Counted from the first letter of the stretch, positions 34,562 through 43,451 are shown. The stretch is DNA of 64,000 nucleotides from Cronobacter sakazakii (GCF_000982825.1 NZ_CP011047.1:3596001-3660000); one strand, 5' to 3'. Numbers and translations are program-made. The notes: generated from the letters alone by a model not told the origin.

Positions 34562-36220
34562 TCATATGAAATGCACCTGGTAATCCTGCTTTTTCGCTTC
34601 AGGGTTCAGCGCCATGAGCGAAACGCTGTTGAACAGCGCCATCAGCGGGTCAATCTTCCCCTTGCCGCTGGCCTGCTTGGTAATGAGGATGGCGTTACCT
34701 TTCGGCTCCACCCGGGCATTACCCACACACCAGGCCATCATCGGTTGCCCGCCATGGATAAGCACGCCCTCGGCAAGCTTGCGTTCGGTGGTTTTAATCG
34801 CACCGCCAAGACGCCAGCCCTGGCTTACGCCAACCACCGCATCGGCGGGTATTTCAGCCTCAATCAGCGCATCGAGGATTTGGCCGACGCCTGACGGGTC
34901 AATGCCTATCTTGTCGAGCAGTTCAGCAATGTGGATGCGCCGGACGTATTCCGCCACCTCTTCCGTGTCCTGGCCGACGCGTTTCACGATGGTCAGGTCG
35001 CCTGCCCTCACGAAGTCATTGAACCTGGATTCTTCGCTCTTACGCCGCCGGATGGCTATCTCATGCGCCCAGGCATGGCACCAGCAGAGCCACTCCCGCG
35101 TTTCAGCGTCACGTCCGACAGCAGCGAAGCCCAGCAGGTCATCAAGACCGCCGCCGTCAATGCCGACGGTGATCACCTCGGCGCGCCGCAGCAAATCATC
35201 AAAGCTGACATGCTGCGCCTGCTGCTCCCAGAAATCGACGCCCGCCCAGCGATCGCTACGCAGGTTAAGGCCAATTTCAATATTGAGATGCTTCGCCAGG
35301 AACTGCTGCAACGTGCCGTCCGTTTTCGCCTGGTTCTTGCGAAGTTGGTCGGCTATCCACTCCGCGCTGACCGAGCGGCCGATGTTCGGGTTGGTGATGT
35401 AGAAGTTTTCCGGATCGAGATAAGCCTTTCTTTGCACCATCCGTTCCGGGAACTCGTAAAGGATACCCAGCGTTTTAGGGTCGTTTATCCTGCCATCACG
35501 GACATTACGCCAGTAATCGAGGCGCTCTTTGAAAACGCCTGCCGGCGGCTCGTCGCTCTGCGTGGTGAGAAATATCACCCATCCTTCATTACGCGACACC
35601 TGCCCGCCGAGCGCTTCCATAAACATCGCCTCTGCGTTGGCGCGCTTGCCAAACAGCCAGAGCTCGTCAACCAGAATGCGCCCAGACTTTTTACCGGAAA
35701 CGGTATCCGTATCCGCGGCTACCACTTTCAGCGTGTTTCGCGTCACCCGGTGCGTAATCGTGCGGATATGGTCCTGGATCTGGAACATATCGGACAGCTC
35801 GTCGTCGGCGCGTATCATGCCGGCGGCGGGCTTGAAGCTGTTATCGGCCACCTCTTTGGTGGGCGCGAGAATCAGATGCTCTTCATCCTCGCGCCAGCAG
35901 AGGATCAGCGCAGTCAGCATGATGCCCGCTGCGATGGTCGATTTTGTGTTTTTCTTCGATATCAGCAGGCCGTATTCGCGGATGAGCTGGTTTCCCGTCT
36001 CGGCGTCGTATCCGCCGAAGATGGCTTTCACGAAGTCGAACACCCATTCTTCAGAGCACTCGCCGAAAGTAGGCTTGCCCGGCAGGTCAGAAACCCGCAA
36101 TTCACGGAAGATACCCAGCGCCTGCTCCGCCTGGTGGGGAAAGATAGGCGGCGGAATGATGGATTCACCTGCAACCAGGCGCGATTCCCAGTCTGTACAG
36201 GCTGTAGACCACTGCGCCAT
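34562..36220 (-). CDS. terL: terminase large subunit
   Basis: This 552-residue packaging motor has a Walker A-like SKKNTKST (88-95), Walker B ILVDE (185-186) and a RNase H-fold nuclease domain starting near VGIDGGGLDD. It cuts concatemers and pumps DNA into the prohead. It lies immediately after the small subunit. Confidence 0.95.
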   Translation of the reverse strand: MAQWSTACTDWESRLVAGESIIPPPIFPHQAEQALGIFRELRVSDLPGKPTFGECSEEWVFDFVKAIFGGYDAETGNQLIREYGLLISKKNTKSTIAAGIMLTALILCWREDEEHLILAPTKEVADNSFKPAAGMIRADDELSDMFQIQDHIRTITHRVTRNTLKVVAADTDTVSGKKSGRILVDELWLFGKRANAEAMFMEALGGQVSRNEGWVIFLTTQSDEPPAGVFKERLDYWRNVRDGRINDPKTLGILYEFPERMVQRKAYLDPENFYITNPNIGRSVSAEWIADQLRKNQAKTDGTLQQFLAKHLNIEIGLNLRSDRWAGVDFWEQQAQHVSFDDLLRRAEVITVGIDGGGLDDLLGFAAVGRDAETREWLCWCHAWAHEIAIRRRKSEESRFNDFVRAGDLTIVKRVGQDTEEVAEYVRRIHIAELLDKIGIDPSGVGQILDALIEAEIPADAVVGVSQGWRLGGAIKTTERKLAEGVLIHGGQPMMAWCVGNARVEPKGNAILITKQASGKGKIDPLMALFNSVSLMALNPEAKKQDYQVHFI

Positions 36221-36223
36221 AAA

Positions 36224-36721
36224 TTACCCCTTGTTGTTCACGACCAGTTTCGGCGGCGCCATCGCACCGAACTTGCTGGCACCGGATGCAGCTTTTGCCG
36301 CGGCGTTGCGCGCCTCTTTCTTCCCTGTCTCCCCTTTTTTGGGGTGAATATAGGGAAGCATGGCCTTCGCCGCGTCCTTCCTGACGTCAATTTCTTCGTT
36401 GGCATCGTTCATTACAGCCATCAGAAACTTGAGCGGGTCGTCGTAAGCACCAGCTACGGCGGGCGCCAGTGGCGCATCGTTTTTTTCGGTGTTGTTTACC
36501 GCTGGGGTATAAACATCCTGCCGGCAGGCCGGAACATCATCCGTCTCGATGACTTCCTTCTTTTTACGCTCAATAAACGCGATGACTTCCGGGTCTTTTG
36601 CAAGCTGCGACCCCTTGGAGCGTGCGGATTTCTCAGAATACCCCGCCTTTACTGCCGCATCTTTTTGAGACATACCGGACATCAGCGCGACAGCGAATTT
36701 CCGCTTTTGCGCTGTTAACAT
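36224..36721 (-). CDS. terS: terminase small subunit
   Basis: This 165-residue Terminase_2 protein has an N-terminal helix-turn-helix (MSGMSQKDAAVKAGYSEKS) for cos/pac recognition, a helical core and a basic Ala/Lys C-terminus. GGAGGG precedes the start. Confidence 0.92.
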   Translation of the reverse strand: MLTAQKRKFAVALMSGMSQKDAAVKAGYSEKSARSKGSQLAKDPEVIAFIERKKKEVIETDDVPACRQDVYTPAVNNTEKNDAPLAPAVAGAYDDPLKFLMAVMNDANEEIDVRKDAAKAMLPYIHPKKGETGKKEARNAAAKAASGASKFGAMAPPKLVVNNKG

Positions 36722-36895
36722 GTTTACACCCTCCAGAGGGGAATTTTTTCTGTGCGTGAGAGGGGGGGCGGTGTCCAGCGCGATCGATGTTTACTTCGGG
36801 ACCCACCCCCCCCCGCCTTGATGATAATTGATATCATTCACATTGAAATGATTGCATTGACAACCATTCAGAAGAGAATCCGATAATCGTTCTCA
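36722..36895. other. candidate packaging (cos) region
   Basis: A non-coding stretch between terS and the membrane protein gene contains a G7 run with GCGGTGTCC (36762-36778) and a C9 run (36804-36813), followed by AT-rich bendable DNA. Phages with an HNH gene next to terS usually have cos here. No cleavage site is proven. Confidence 0.4.
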
Positions 36896-37108
36896 TTAGT
36901 GCTTCAGTGGAGGCAGAGGATCACTGCTTTCCCTGCTCTCCGCTACAGGCTGATAACCACCGACGGGGCGCTTGCTGTCGTGCGGCTTTGGAGTTCCATA
37001 TCGGTTTCTCATTTCCCGACAGTGCATCCATGTTGGCTGTGCGCCAGCGCTTGCATCCATCAAAAAAATTACGAATGCTACCAGTAAGATCAGCAGTAAC
37101 CACTCCAT
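36896..37108 (-). CDS. small single-pass membrane protein
   Basis: This protein is about 70 residues, with an N-terminal hydrophobic helix (MEWLLLILLVAFVIFL) and a basic, Pro-rich tail. GAGGTG precedes ATG 37108; the frame can be extended 9 bp. It lies between cos and HNH. Function is unknown. Confidence 0.6.
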   Translation of the reverse strand: MEWLLLILLVAFVIFLMDASAGAQPTWMHCREMRNRYGTPKPHDSKRPVGGYQPVAESRESSDPLPPLKH

Positions 37109-37118
37109 CTTCATCACC

Positions 37119-37484
37119 TCAGATAATCGTTACCGAATGACTGGCACTGTCTGGCACGGCATGCTCTAGGGCTTCTTCATCAGGCTGACCGGCTGCCGCT
37201 TCGCGTGCCGACTTCCCGGCGTGGCAGTCAGTGCATAATGTCCACAGGTTTCGCTCTGAGTTATCGCCGCCGAACTGCAACGCGATGCGGTGGTCGAGCT
37301 CGCTCTCATGCAGGTCAACCGCACGTGAACACATGCAGCAGTGACCACCGTCACGCACCCAGATGCGGCGCTTAAGACCAACGCGGGCGCTGCCGCTGAT
37401 GCGCCGTTGCTCGCCGTATACGGGCTTTATGCGGCGCGTATCGATAACCTTCAGCCGTGGCTTTAACGTGGTCAGCTTAGCCAT
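37119..37484 (-). CDS. HNH endonuclease (packaging-associated)
   Basis: This 121-residue protein has an HNH core (ELDHRIALQFGGDNSERN, then CTDCHAGKSARE) and a CMCS pair for zinc. HNH proteins next to terminase in HK97-type phages stimulate terminase cleavage at cos. It overlaps the glycosyltransferase gene by 8 bp. Confidence 0.9.
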   Translation of the reverse strand: MAKLTTLKPRLKVIDTRRIKPVYGEQRRISGSARVGLKRRIWVRDGGHCCMCSRAVDLHESELDHRIALQFGGDNSERNLWTLCTDCHAGKSAREAAAGQPDEEALEHAVPDSASHSVTII

Positions 37485-38070
37485 GTAACCTCCATGCGCG
37501 GCGACGTTCGCGGCGCGGCTGTCTGTCGGGATGCTTCTCTACAGGCAGGCCATCAGCATGGTCCACCAGCGAGTTACACGGGTAAATTACCGGGCCGCCG
37601 CAGGCATCACCCACCGCATAATCAGCAGGCTTGCTCGCATCCCAGCGCGCCAGCACCTTCGGGATTAACTTCGGGGGTACGCTGTAGCACACGGCATGCA
37701 CGAGACGCTGCATGGTGATGTAGTCTGCCCTTTCGCGGTCAGCGGCGATAAGCTTTGTGGCTATCTCCAGCTGATACTGTGGCGGACGACCGGTACCGAG
37801 ATAAAAGCTGATGAGGGAATCCGGGAAGCGGATTAGCCATTCGCTAACAAGAATTTCAAAGCCATCTACTGGCAGGGCGTCATCCTCCAATACCACTACC
37901 GGGCGGTTCTGTCCTGCAGCCCACCCTAGAGCCCTACGATGGTTCCAGTTTGCACCGTTATCACATTCATCAATGATTAGATAGGCATTTAAGGATGCAG
38001 CGAGCTGGTGTGCAGTATTCATACGCGAATGATGGGCCACAACCGCATACAAAATTGTTTCTTCTGTCAT
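37477..38070 (-). CDS. glycosyltransferase-like protein (GT25 style)
   Basis: This 197-residue protein has a single nucleotide-sugar-type core, with VVVLEDDALP near residue 60 acting as the likely DxD metal-binding motif and FPDSLISFYLG. The C-terminus is Arg-rich. It is similar in style to small GT25 family enzymes. The acceptor is unknown; surface polymer or virion protein are both possible. Confidence 0.6.
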   Translation of the reverse strand: MTEETILYAVVAHHSRMNTAHQLAASLNAYLIIDECDNGANWNHRRALGWAAGQNRPVVVLEDDALPVDGFEILVSEWLIRFPDSLISFYLGTGRPPQYQLEIATKLIAADRERADYITMQRLVHAVCYSVPPKLIPKVLARWDASKPADYAVGDACGGPVIYPCNSLVDHADGLPVEKHPDRQPRRERRRAWRLHG

Positions 38071-38158
38071 GCTGGTTCCTTGAACACTGTGCTTTTATCA
38101 GGATACCCATGCCTATGTTATGGGTTTAGGCTGGAGGTTCTCTAACCAAGGAGGTCTT

Positions 38159-38329
38159 ATGTCCGGGCTTATAAATCCCAAAGAAAAACCTGAAGAATCT
38201 GCATATGCGTTATTAATTGAATTGGTCAGGGCAGAGAGAGTGCCGGTTTGCAGCGCTGGCAATATTTATTCTCTTTTAGATATTTATGATCAAGCTGTTC
38301 AACATTTTAAAAAAGAAGAGTCGCAATAA
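38159..38329 (+). CDS. small protein, reverse-strand moron
   Basis: This 56-residue frame (starts MSGLINPKEKPEESAYALL) has a consensus AAGGAGGT site and its own terminator. It runs against all surrounding late genes, the signature of a moron. Composition is acidic and helical. Function is unknown. Confidence 0.7.
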   Translation: MSGLINPKEKPEESAYALLIELVRAERVPVCSAGNIYSLLDIYDQAVQHFKKEESQ

Positions 38330-38351
38330 AACAGTATCTTTATTGAATTTT

Positions 38352-38393
38352 ACGAGCGGAACAGCGATAAACGATGCGCTTTCCGCTCTTATT
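38352..38393 (+). terminator. terminator of the reverse-strand moron
   Basis: GAGCGGAA ... TTTCCGCTC followed by TTATTTTC. Confidence 0.7.
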
Positions 38394-38466
38394 TTCAGCA
38401 CGTTTGATTTTTTGTACTTCTATTCAAACGACTTTCAAAGGCTTCATCCCCCATACTTTTATGGCA

Positions 38467-39924
38467 TCATTTATGTTTCCACCAGGCACACTCCCTACCG
38501 ACGCCTTCGCTTTTGAATACCGTGTGAACGAGCGGGCCAGTTACTACCCGATCGCCAAATGACCTGGCCACAATGCCGAACGCCAGCATGTCACCCACCG
38601 CAGCGCCAGTTTGCTCTTTCTTCCAGAAGCGATAACTCTCGATGCGGTAATAAAGGCGAATGATGCCATGCGCGAACGCCATTACATCAGCACGAGTGCC
38701 ACCCAGCAGACCAGCGTTAAGCATCACATCGTTGCGGTGTGCTTCAATGAATTCCTGATAGATACGCTCCGGATGATTCTGCTTTGCCCAGGCGTCAGCG
38801 TACGTCTTAGGCTCAGAACCGACATAAAGCTTACCGGGCTGCATCTCTTCCCACGGCGCGCGAAGCATCTCGACATCGGTGCCATCGGTACACCAGACGA
38901 AACGATATTCAGGATGGTCACGGAGGTGCTGCCAGATATGGAGCCAGCGCCGGAAGTAGATATTCATTTTCACGTCAGGAACGCGGCACAGCTCAACGTC
39001 TGCCGGAGCTATCGGCAACTCATCTACCAGCGCGATACGTCCGCACTCCCGAAGCGAGGCTGCCCATTTTGCCAGCATGTCAGGCGAGGCAGCCATTTTG
39101 GTGCCTCGCTGCGGATCTGGCAGACTGGTAAGCAGAGTAGTGATGACCACGTCACGCTGTCGCCGGTATTCAACGTAACCCGTAAAACCGTTATCACGGC
39201 GCTCGTTGTGGATCTTCACGTTACGTTCCACCAGCGCTACCCGGTCCGGTTTAGGTACCGAACGCTCAATGGCTTCATGTTCATCGAGGGAATGAATCAG
39301 CTTTTCAGAACCAACAACATCGGCATATGCCCATGATGTTAGCCCCGCATTATGAATGCGCAGGGCTAAATCGCTGTGCTCGTACATCCCGCGACCGTAA
39401 ATCGGGTCGAACCCGCCAACCTTTTCAATAGCGCTGCGGTGGTAGTAGAGCATCACGCCGCGCTGCCCGGTGTAGGCGATGTGGTTATCATCGCGGTACA
39501 GGACGGAGAGGTCATTCAGCTTGCGCGGGCCCGCCAGGTCGAGAAATTGATAAGCCAGATGCGGCTCCGGTGATTCGATGTAAGGTAGATGCCAGTTGTC
39601 GGCGGTCGGCCATGCGTCATCGTCCCACAGGAAAAGGTGCTCGCACCCGGCATCCATCAGCGCTGTCAGGCTGGCGTTCTTTGATGCGACGATGCCGAGG
39701 GATGATTCATGCCGAAGCAACTGCACGCCGTCAGGAACTACTGCTGCAGGTATAGAACCATCGTCGATAACAACCACCAGCGCGCCAGCAGGGAAAAACT
39801 GCAGATGTTGATTAACGGCGCGATTTAGAACGGCAGCGCGGTTGTGCGTCGTTATGGCAATGCCGATCCGAGACGACGAAGCGTTGGCGGGTGCATATGG
39901 GACACCGTCAATAGTGACCTGCAT
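38467..39924 (-). CDS. two-domain glycosyltransferase
   Basis: This 485-residue protein has an N-terminal GT-A/GT2-type domain (GIAITTHNR, VVVIDDGS, FLWDDDAW) and a C-terminal second domain (about 250-485) with another acidic motif WCTDGTDVEML. Start 39924 has GGAGCG; the frame extends to 40020 through a hairpin. The pairing with the GT25-like gene suggests a glycan assembled by two enzymes, on the lysogen surface or on virions. Confidence 0.8.
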   Translation of the reverse strand: MQVTIDGVPYAPANASSSRIGIAITTHNRAAVLNRAVNQHLQFFPAGALVVVIDDGSIPAAVVPDGVQLLRHESSLGIVASKNASLTALMDAGCEHLFLWDDDAWPTADNWHLPYIESPEPHLAYQFLDLAGPRKLNDLSVLYRDDNHIAYTGQRGVMLYYHRSAIEKVGGFDPIYGRGMYEHSDLALRIHNAGLTSWAYADVVGSEKLIHSLDEHEAIERSVPKPDRVALVERNVKIHNERRDNGFTGYVEYRRQRDVVITTLLTSLPDPQRGTKMAASPDMLAKWAASLRECGRIALVDELPIAPADVELCRVPDVKMNIYFRRWLHIWQHLRDHPEYRFVWCTDGTDVEMLRAPWEEMQPGKLYVGSEPKTYADAWAKQNHPERIYQEFIEAHRNDVMLNAGLLGGTRADVMAFAHGIIRLYYRIESYRFWKKEQTGAAVGDMLAFGIVARSFGDRVVTGPLVHTVFKSEGVGRECAWWKHK

Positions 39925-39935
39925 ATTCGCTCCAA

Positions 39936-39967
39936 TAAAAAAAGCCACAAGCATTTGCTGGTGGCTG
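39936..39967 (-). terminator. terminator-like hairpin before the glycosyltransferase
   Basis: CAGCCACCAGC...GCTTGTGGCTTTTTTT, 12 bp before the start codon. Confidence 0.7.
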
Positions 39968-40030
39968 TAGTTGATTGTGTTAAAAGTCTGCCTGGAGAAG
40001 GCCTTAATTAATTCCCCCAATTTATCGCTT

Positions 40031-40519
40031 TTAATAATCTAATCTTGGATCAGCAAAAAGTTCGATTACTGCTTCTTTAATCGCGTTGTTCACATTGTTG
40101 AAAGCATCTGCTGCAGTTACCGTCACCACTCTGAAAGAACTTTTCTTATCGCCAACAAGTATATAATAAGAACCGGCTTGTTTATAGATTGAGATAGCTA
40201 CCTCAGCAGATGCGACGTTATCACATTTTATTTCGTCTATAACGGTTGAAATGATGAAGCTAAAAACAAAATCTTTATCAATATCAATAGATGATATAGA
40301 TGCAGGCTGAAAGAGTCCTTTCCCGTTTCTAATTCCCGTCGATACGTAGTTTCTTGGATAGCCATTGGCGTCTTCCCACAAGTCTGAGGGAGTGGAAAGA
40401 GATTCTTTATATTTTTTAATGAGTATTTCACTCACATCCTGTAACTCAACCTTCCTTTTCTGGCGTTTTTCAATTTGTTCATGAAACTTTTGCTTAATGA
40501 TTGCGTGGGTAATTATCAT
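40031..40519 (-). CDS. AT-rich phage cargo protein, unknown
   Basis: This 162-residue protein has a basic coiled N-terminus and a beta/alpha C-terminus, with no membrane segment or signal. ATG near 40519 with GGAGAC is chosen over the GTG at 40696. The gene is clearly more AT-rich than the structural genes, suggesting separate origin. No family is recognised. Confidence 0.65.
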   Translation of the reverse strand: MIITHAIIKQKFHEQIEKRQKRKVELQDVSEILIKKYKESLSTPSDLWEDANGYPRNYVSTGIRNGKGLFQPASISSIDIDKDFVFSFIISTVIDEIKCDNVASAEVAISIYKQAGSYYILVGDKKSSFRVVTVTAADAFNNVNNAIKEAVIELFADPRLDY

Positions 40520-40712
40520 TTTGTGTCTCCGTTCTAAAAGAGACTTAATGCTAACACTTTTGCTCCATCCAATATTCAGCCTATATTTCACTATTTGATC
40601 GGCGTCGCAACACTTCACAGTGTGGCTAACCGTATTGTTGTGCAGAGTGGAGAATATCATCACGCGCTCCGCTCGAAAGCGCCTCGGGCTTGACACTGAT
40701 TATTTCGCACGC

Positions 40713-40740
40713 AAAAAAAGCCCCGTATGAGCGAGGCTGG
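40713..40740 (-). terminator. terminator after the Clp-fold protease gene
   Basis: CCAGCCTCGC-TCATAC-GGGGCTTTTTTTG hairpin on the minus strand. Confidence 0.75.
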
Positions 40741-40762
40741 AATCAGGCAGCGGGAATGGAAA

Positions 40763-41665
40763 TTAAGACTGGATATTCCAAATCATTGCATTACCGTTAT
40801 GATTTTCAATGATTTTTGCCAGTGGTGCCCCACCAAAAGAATGCATGTAGCTGTGATGTATGGTTAAGACCAAATCTTGAAGTACTTGATCACTTTCAAG
40901 TTCGGTAACATTCAATCCAATCTTCTGCGCCTTATCAAAGTGAATATGGCGTGAGTGGGTATAGGTTGTGTGGTGGTTATTTAATTCTGAACAAACATGT
41001 GCTGCTTTTGATTCTGCCTCAGGATCATTATCGAACATGCCTGTCATGAGCCAATGCTTAACAATCTCATTTGCCCATTTGATAGCTTTCTCACACTCGC
41101 CGATGATCGTCGGGTTTAGCTTTTGAAGAATGAACTGCCACATCTGAACAGCAGAGGGATTTTTAAAAATTTCCGTCTGCGCACGATTCCATTCTTCAAT
41201 GATGGCATGGGTTGAGAAACCGTTAAACTGGGGATCAATTGGGCCAATGTTGGACTGTTTACCCATGACGATTTCATTGGCACAACATGCAAGCATAGTT
41301 CCGCAGGACATTGAAATCATAGGAACAATTGCTCTGATGTTAGTTCCAAACTTCGATCTTAAGTAATGCCCGATTGATTCCAAAGCGGCAATATCACCAC
41401 CTGGAGTATGGAGTATCAAATCCAACCCTTTTGATGCATCCAAACCATTGATGGCTGTCATTAACCCGTTCTTATCATCATCAGTCATCTGAGTAAGGTG
41501 GCGTACTTCTGCACCACCGTGCTGTAACCACCCAGAGTAATATGTGATTACGTTTCTTCCAGTGTGATTTGAAAGTTGCGATAAGTATTTACGGCGAACC
41601 TCATCCATTGGACTCTTATGGGCGAGAGCCGTAATCTCGCCCAGTACGTCGCTCCAATTAGGCAT
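40763..41665 (-). CDS. Clp-fold serine protease, SDH/PF01972 family
   Basis: This 300-residue protein has the ClpP/crotonase-fold signature: LILHTPGGDI (83-92) and MISMSCGTMLACCANEI with the likely nucleophile Ser120, then GPIDPQ. It resembles serine dehydrogenase proteinase relatives (SDH; Ser-Asp-His). No membrane segment or ATPase partner is nearby. It is co-transcribed with a 66-residue protein. The role in a prophage is unknown; defence or lysogeny control are possibilities. Confidence 0.75.
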   Translation of the reverse strand: MPNWSDVLGEITALAHKSPMDEVRRKYLSQLSNHTGRNVITYYSGWLQHGGAEVRHLTQMTDDDKNGLMTAINGLDASKGLDLILHTPGGDIAALESIGHYLRSKFGTNIRAIVPMISMSCGTMLACCANEIVMGKQSNIGPIDPQFNGFSTHAIIEEWNRAQTEIFKNPSAVQMWQFILQKLNPTIIGECEKAIKWANEIVKHWLMTGMFDNDPEAESKAAHVCSELNNHHTTYTHSRHIHFDKAQKIGLNVTELESDQVLQDLVLTIHHSYMHSFGGAPLAKIIENHNGNAMIWNIQS

Positions 41666-41668
41666 AGG

Positions 41669-41869
41669 TTAGTACGTGTAAAGTTGATGACTTGTAGTTT
41701 GGTTCTGCTTCGGTTGTGTAGCTGTACCTTGTGAGTACCAAACACCTGTGTTTCCACTTGTACTAGTTTGCTGTGCCATTACACGAGAAGCGAAGTTGTT
41801 AACAGTTTCACCAGCCAACATTTCTGCTGGCTTGATATTGTAAAGATCGTAGAACTCAGCTGGGGTCAT
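41669..41869 (-). CDS. small partner protein of the Clp-fold protease
   Basis: This 66-residue protein (starts MTPAEFYDLYNIKPAEM) has a Ser/Thr/Gln-rich tail. AGGAGC precedes the start. It ends 3 bp before the protease gene, so the two form an operon. It could be a substrate, inhibitor or adaptor. Unique to this pair as far as can be judged. Confidence 0.65.
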   Translation of the reverse strand: MTPAEFYDLYNIKPAEMLAGETVNNFASRVMAQQTSTSGNTGVWYSQGTATQPKQNQTTSHQLYTY

Positions 41870-42122
41870 AATGATAGCTCCTATATAGCGCTACATATAG
41901 TGCCCGCACCAAGGGGGGTATACCATATGTGCCATTGTTGTCATATTTTAATGTGCAAAAAGCCTCAAAAGAGGCTTGAAAAAAATGCAAAATTAATATC
42001 TATGACGTGACTATAGCTACTTACCCACAGTTTATACAAGCCAAAAATGCTAAATCCGCATAATCCTATTCGCTGAAAAACTACACAAAAGCTACGCTCT
42101 TCATATCATTGGATATCGTCAT
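41870..42122. other. intergenic region with terminator
   Basis: An AAGCCTC/GAGGCTT hairpin with TTTTT on the minus strand (41954-41984) ends the lysis transcript. AT-rich DNA downstream probably holds the protease-operon promoter (TATATG, TATATA words near 41885-41900). Confidence 0.55.
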
Positions 42123-42350
42123 TTACTTTAGAGTAATCGAGGCTATCGGTGCGCCGGGATGCCCATCATCTTCACCAGCAATAATGTCATCTTCGTTGAA
42201 CCACGATTCGACAGCGCGACCGTCAGCCGCCTTGTAATGAACCAGATACTAATCGCAATAGTTGCAACTCTCTGTGCGGGACTTGATGTGGCCCATCTCG
42301 TCACTGATGCTGATCGCTATAAACTGGTTAAGGTCAAACTTAAAGGTCAT
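42123..42350 (-). pseudogene. small phage protein with in-frame TAG
   Basis: ATG 42350 with GAGGAA opens a frame resembling short phage proteins (MTFKFDLNQFIAISISDEMG, later YKAADGRAVESWFNEDD). Codon 34 (42249-42251) is TAG, then the same frame continues 41 codons to TAA. The stop separates a coherent protein, so it looks like a nonsense mutation or sequencing error. Confidence 0.65.
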
Positions 42351-42363
42351 GGCTTCCTCTCTG

Positions 42364-42828
42364 CTATTTAAGGCACTGTTCGCGAACATAAGCCTGCAAT
42401 CCGCTCAACTGCCTGGTCACGGTCTCGATGCGCTCCCTGAGGGTGAAATAATCCCGTTCAGCGGCGTCAGTAAGTCGGGGGCTGGCCCCATCATCCACGC
42501 GGGTGGTGCCGGTCGATCCGTTCGCGGTGCAGGTTGCGTTGAGCTGCAGCCGACGCTTGCCAGTAGCAACATCGCGCTCAAGCTGATTGATAGTGCTCTG
42601 AGCATCTGCAAGCTCCTGTGTGTACTTGGCGTCGAGCGCTGCGACATCGCGCTGGCGAGTCTGCATGTCTTTGATAGTATCTTTAGCCAGATTTAATTCA
42701 CGATTAACTTTGGTTAAAGATGCCTCTGCTTTTGTGAGTGAGGCCCGGTAATAAAGCGCAAATCCCACAGCGGCAAGGAAGAGTAGCGGCTTCCACCATG
42801 CACGGATAAAGCCCCATACTGTAGCCAT
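42364..42828 (-). CDS. Rz: i-spanin Rz
   Basis: This 154-residue inner-membrane spanin has an N-terminal signal-anchor (WWKPLLFLAAVGFALYY) and a long coiled coil. It works with Rz1, nested in another frame, to fuse inner and outer membranes at lysis. It starts at the stop of the endolysin gene. Confidence 0.92.
   Translation of the reverse strand: MATVWGFIRAWWKPLLFLAAVGFALYYRASLTKAEASLTKVNRELNLAKDTIKDMQTRQRDVAALDAKYTQELADAQSTINQLERDVATGKRRLQLNATCTANGSTGTTRVDDGASPRLTDAAERDYFTLRERIETVTRQLSGLQAYVREQCLK
42417..42605 (-). CDS. Rz1: o-spanin Rz1, nested in Rz
   Basis: This 62-residue outer-membrane lipoprotein is fully embedded in Rz in another phase. The lipobox (SVGC) is followed by a Pro-rich segment (QPAPRTDRPAPPAW). 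ATG 42605 has AGGAGC. This is the classic nested spanin pair. Confidence 0.9.
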   Translation of the reverse strand: MLRALSISLSAMLLLASVGCSSTQPAPRTDRPAPPAWMMGPAPDLLTPLNGIISPSGSASRP

Positions 42829-43451
42829 CAGAGCACCCGGCGCGCTGCCGCATAGCGGGCCCGTCTGTCTTCCAGCCCGTTCTGCCCACCGTTAATAATC
42901 TGCGTGACGCGCAGCAAATCTCCCGGATATTTCAGGCAGCCTTTGCTGGCATAGAACCATGCCGCAGAGCGCGCTGCGGTGACGTCTTCGGAAAGCAGCT
43001 CTGGGGTGCTGACAAGGTCGAGTTTCAGCGCGGCGCCGCAGTCTCGGTAATTTTCGAGGCCGGTAATATGGATTAAGCCGCGTCCGCGATATTTCCAGCC
43101 ATCACCAGAGGCGTTATTACCGAGTCGCTTGCTGTAAACCAGATTGGCGATCGCGCGCTGACGCTCAAGGGGCAGCACCTTTTCATACGTGCGGCGGCCC
43201 AGCATGTTGGCCTGCTGTTGGGTTAGCCGGCCAGCCCGGACAAAACCGTTCAGCCCTGCGATGCTGTAGTTGAAACTCTCCACCAGCCTGGTAAAGCCGG
43301 TGCTTTCATGGCCGACCTGCGCAATGAACATTGCCTGATCGACAGGCGCAGTGATGCCGTACTCGCACATCGCCGCATCAATGTGCGGGAACCAGCGCGC
43401 AGCTAAGCCGGCGCTTAAACCAGCCGCCTGCTGAAATTGTTGTTGGTTCAT
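42828..43451 (-). CDS. endolysin, GH19 chitinase-fold muramidase
   Basis: This 207-residue protein has GHESTGFTRLVES (Glu49 and Glu58 as catalytic pair), the YRGRGLIHITGLENY loop typical of GH19 lysins, and no signal sequence, so holin release is needed. ATG 43451 overlaps the holin stop. Confidence 0.93.
   Translation of the reverse strand: MNQQQFQQAAGLSAGLAARWFPHIDAAMCEYGITAPVDQAMFIAQVGHESTGFTRLVESFNYSIAGLNGFVRAGRLTQQQANMLGRRTYEKVLPLERQRAIANLVYSKRLGNNASGDGWKYRGRGLIHITGLENYRDCGAALKLDLVSTPELLSEDVTAARSAAWFYASKGCLKYPGDLLRVTQIINGGQNGLEDRRARYAAARRVL

Noticed and set aside
34931..36718. 595-codon plus-strand frame opposite the terminase genes
   Set aside because: Long only because of GC-rich codon bias on the opposite strand; covers two certain genes and has no family match.
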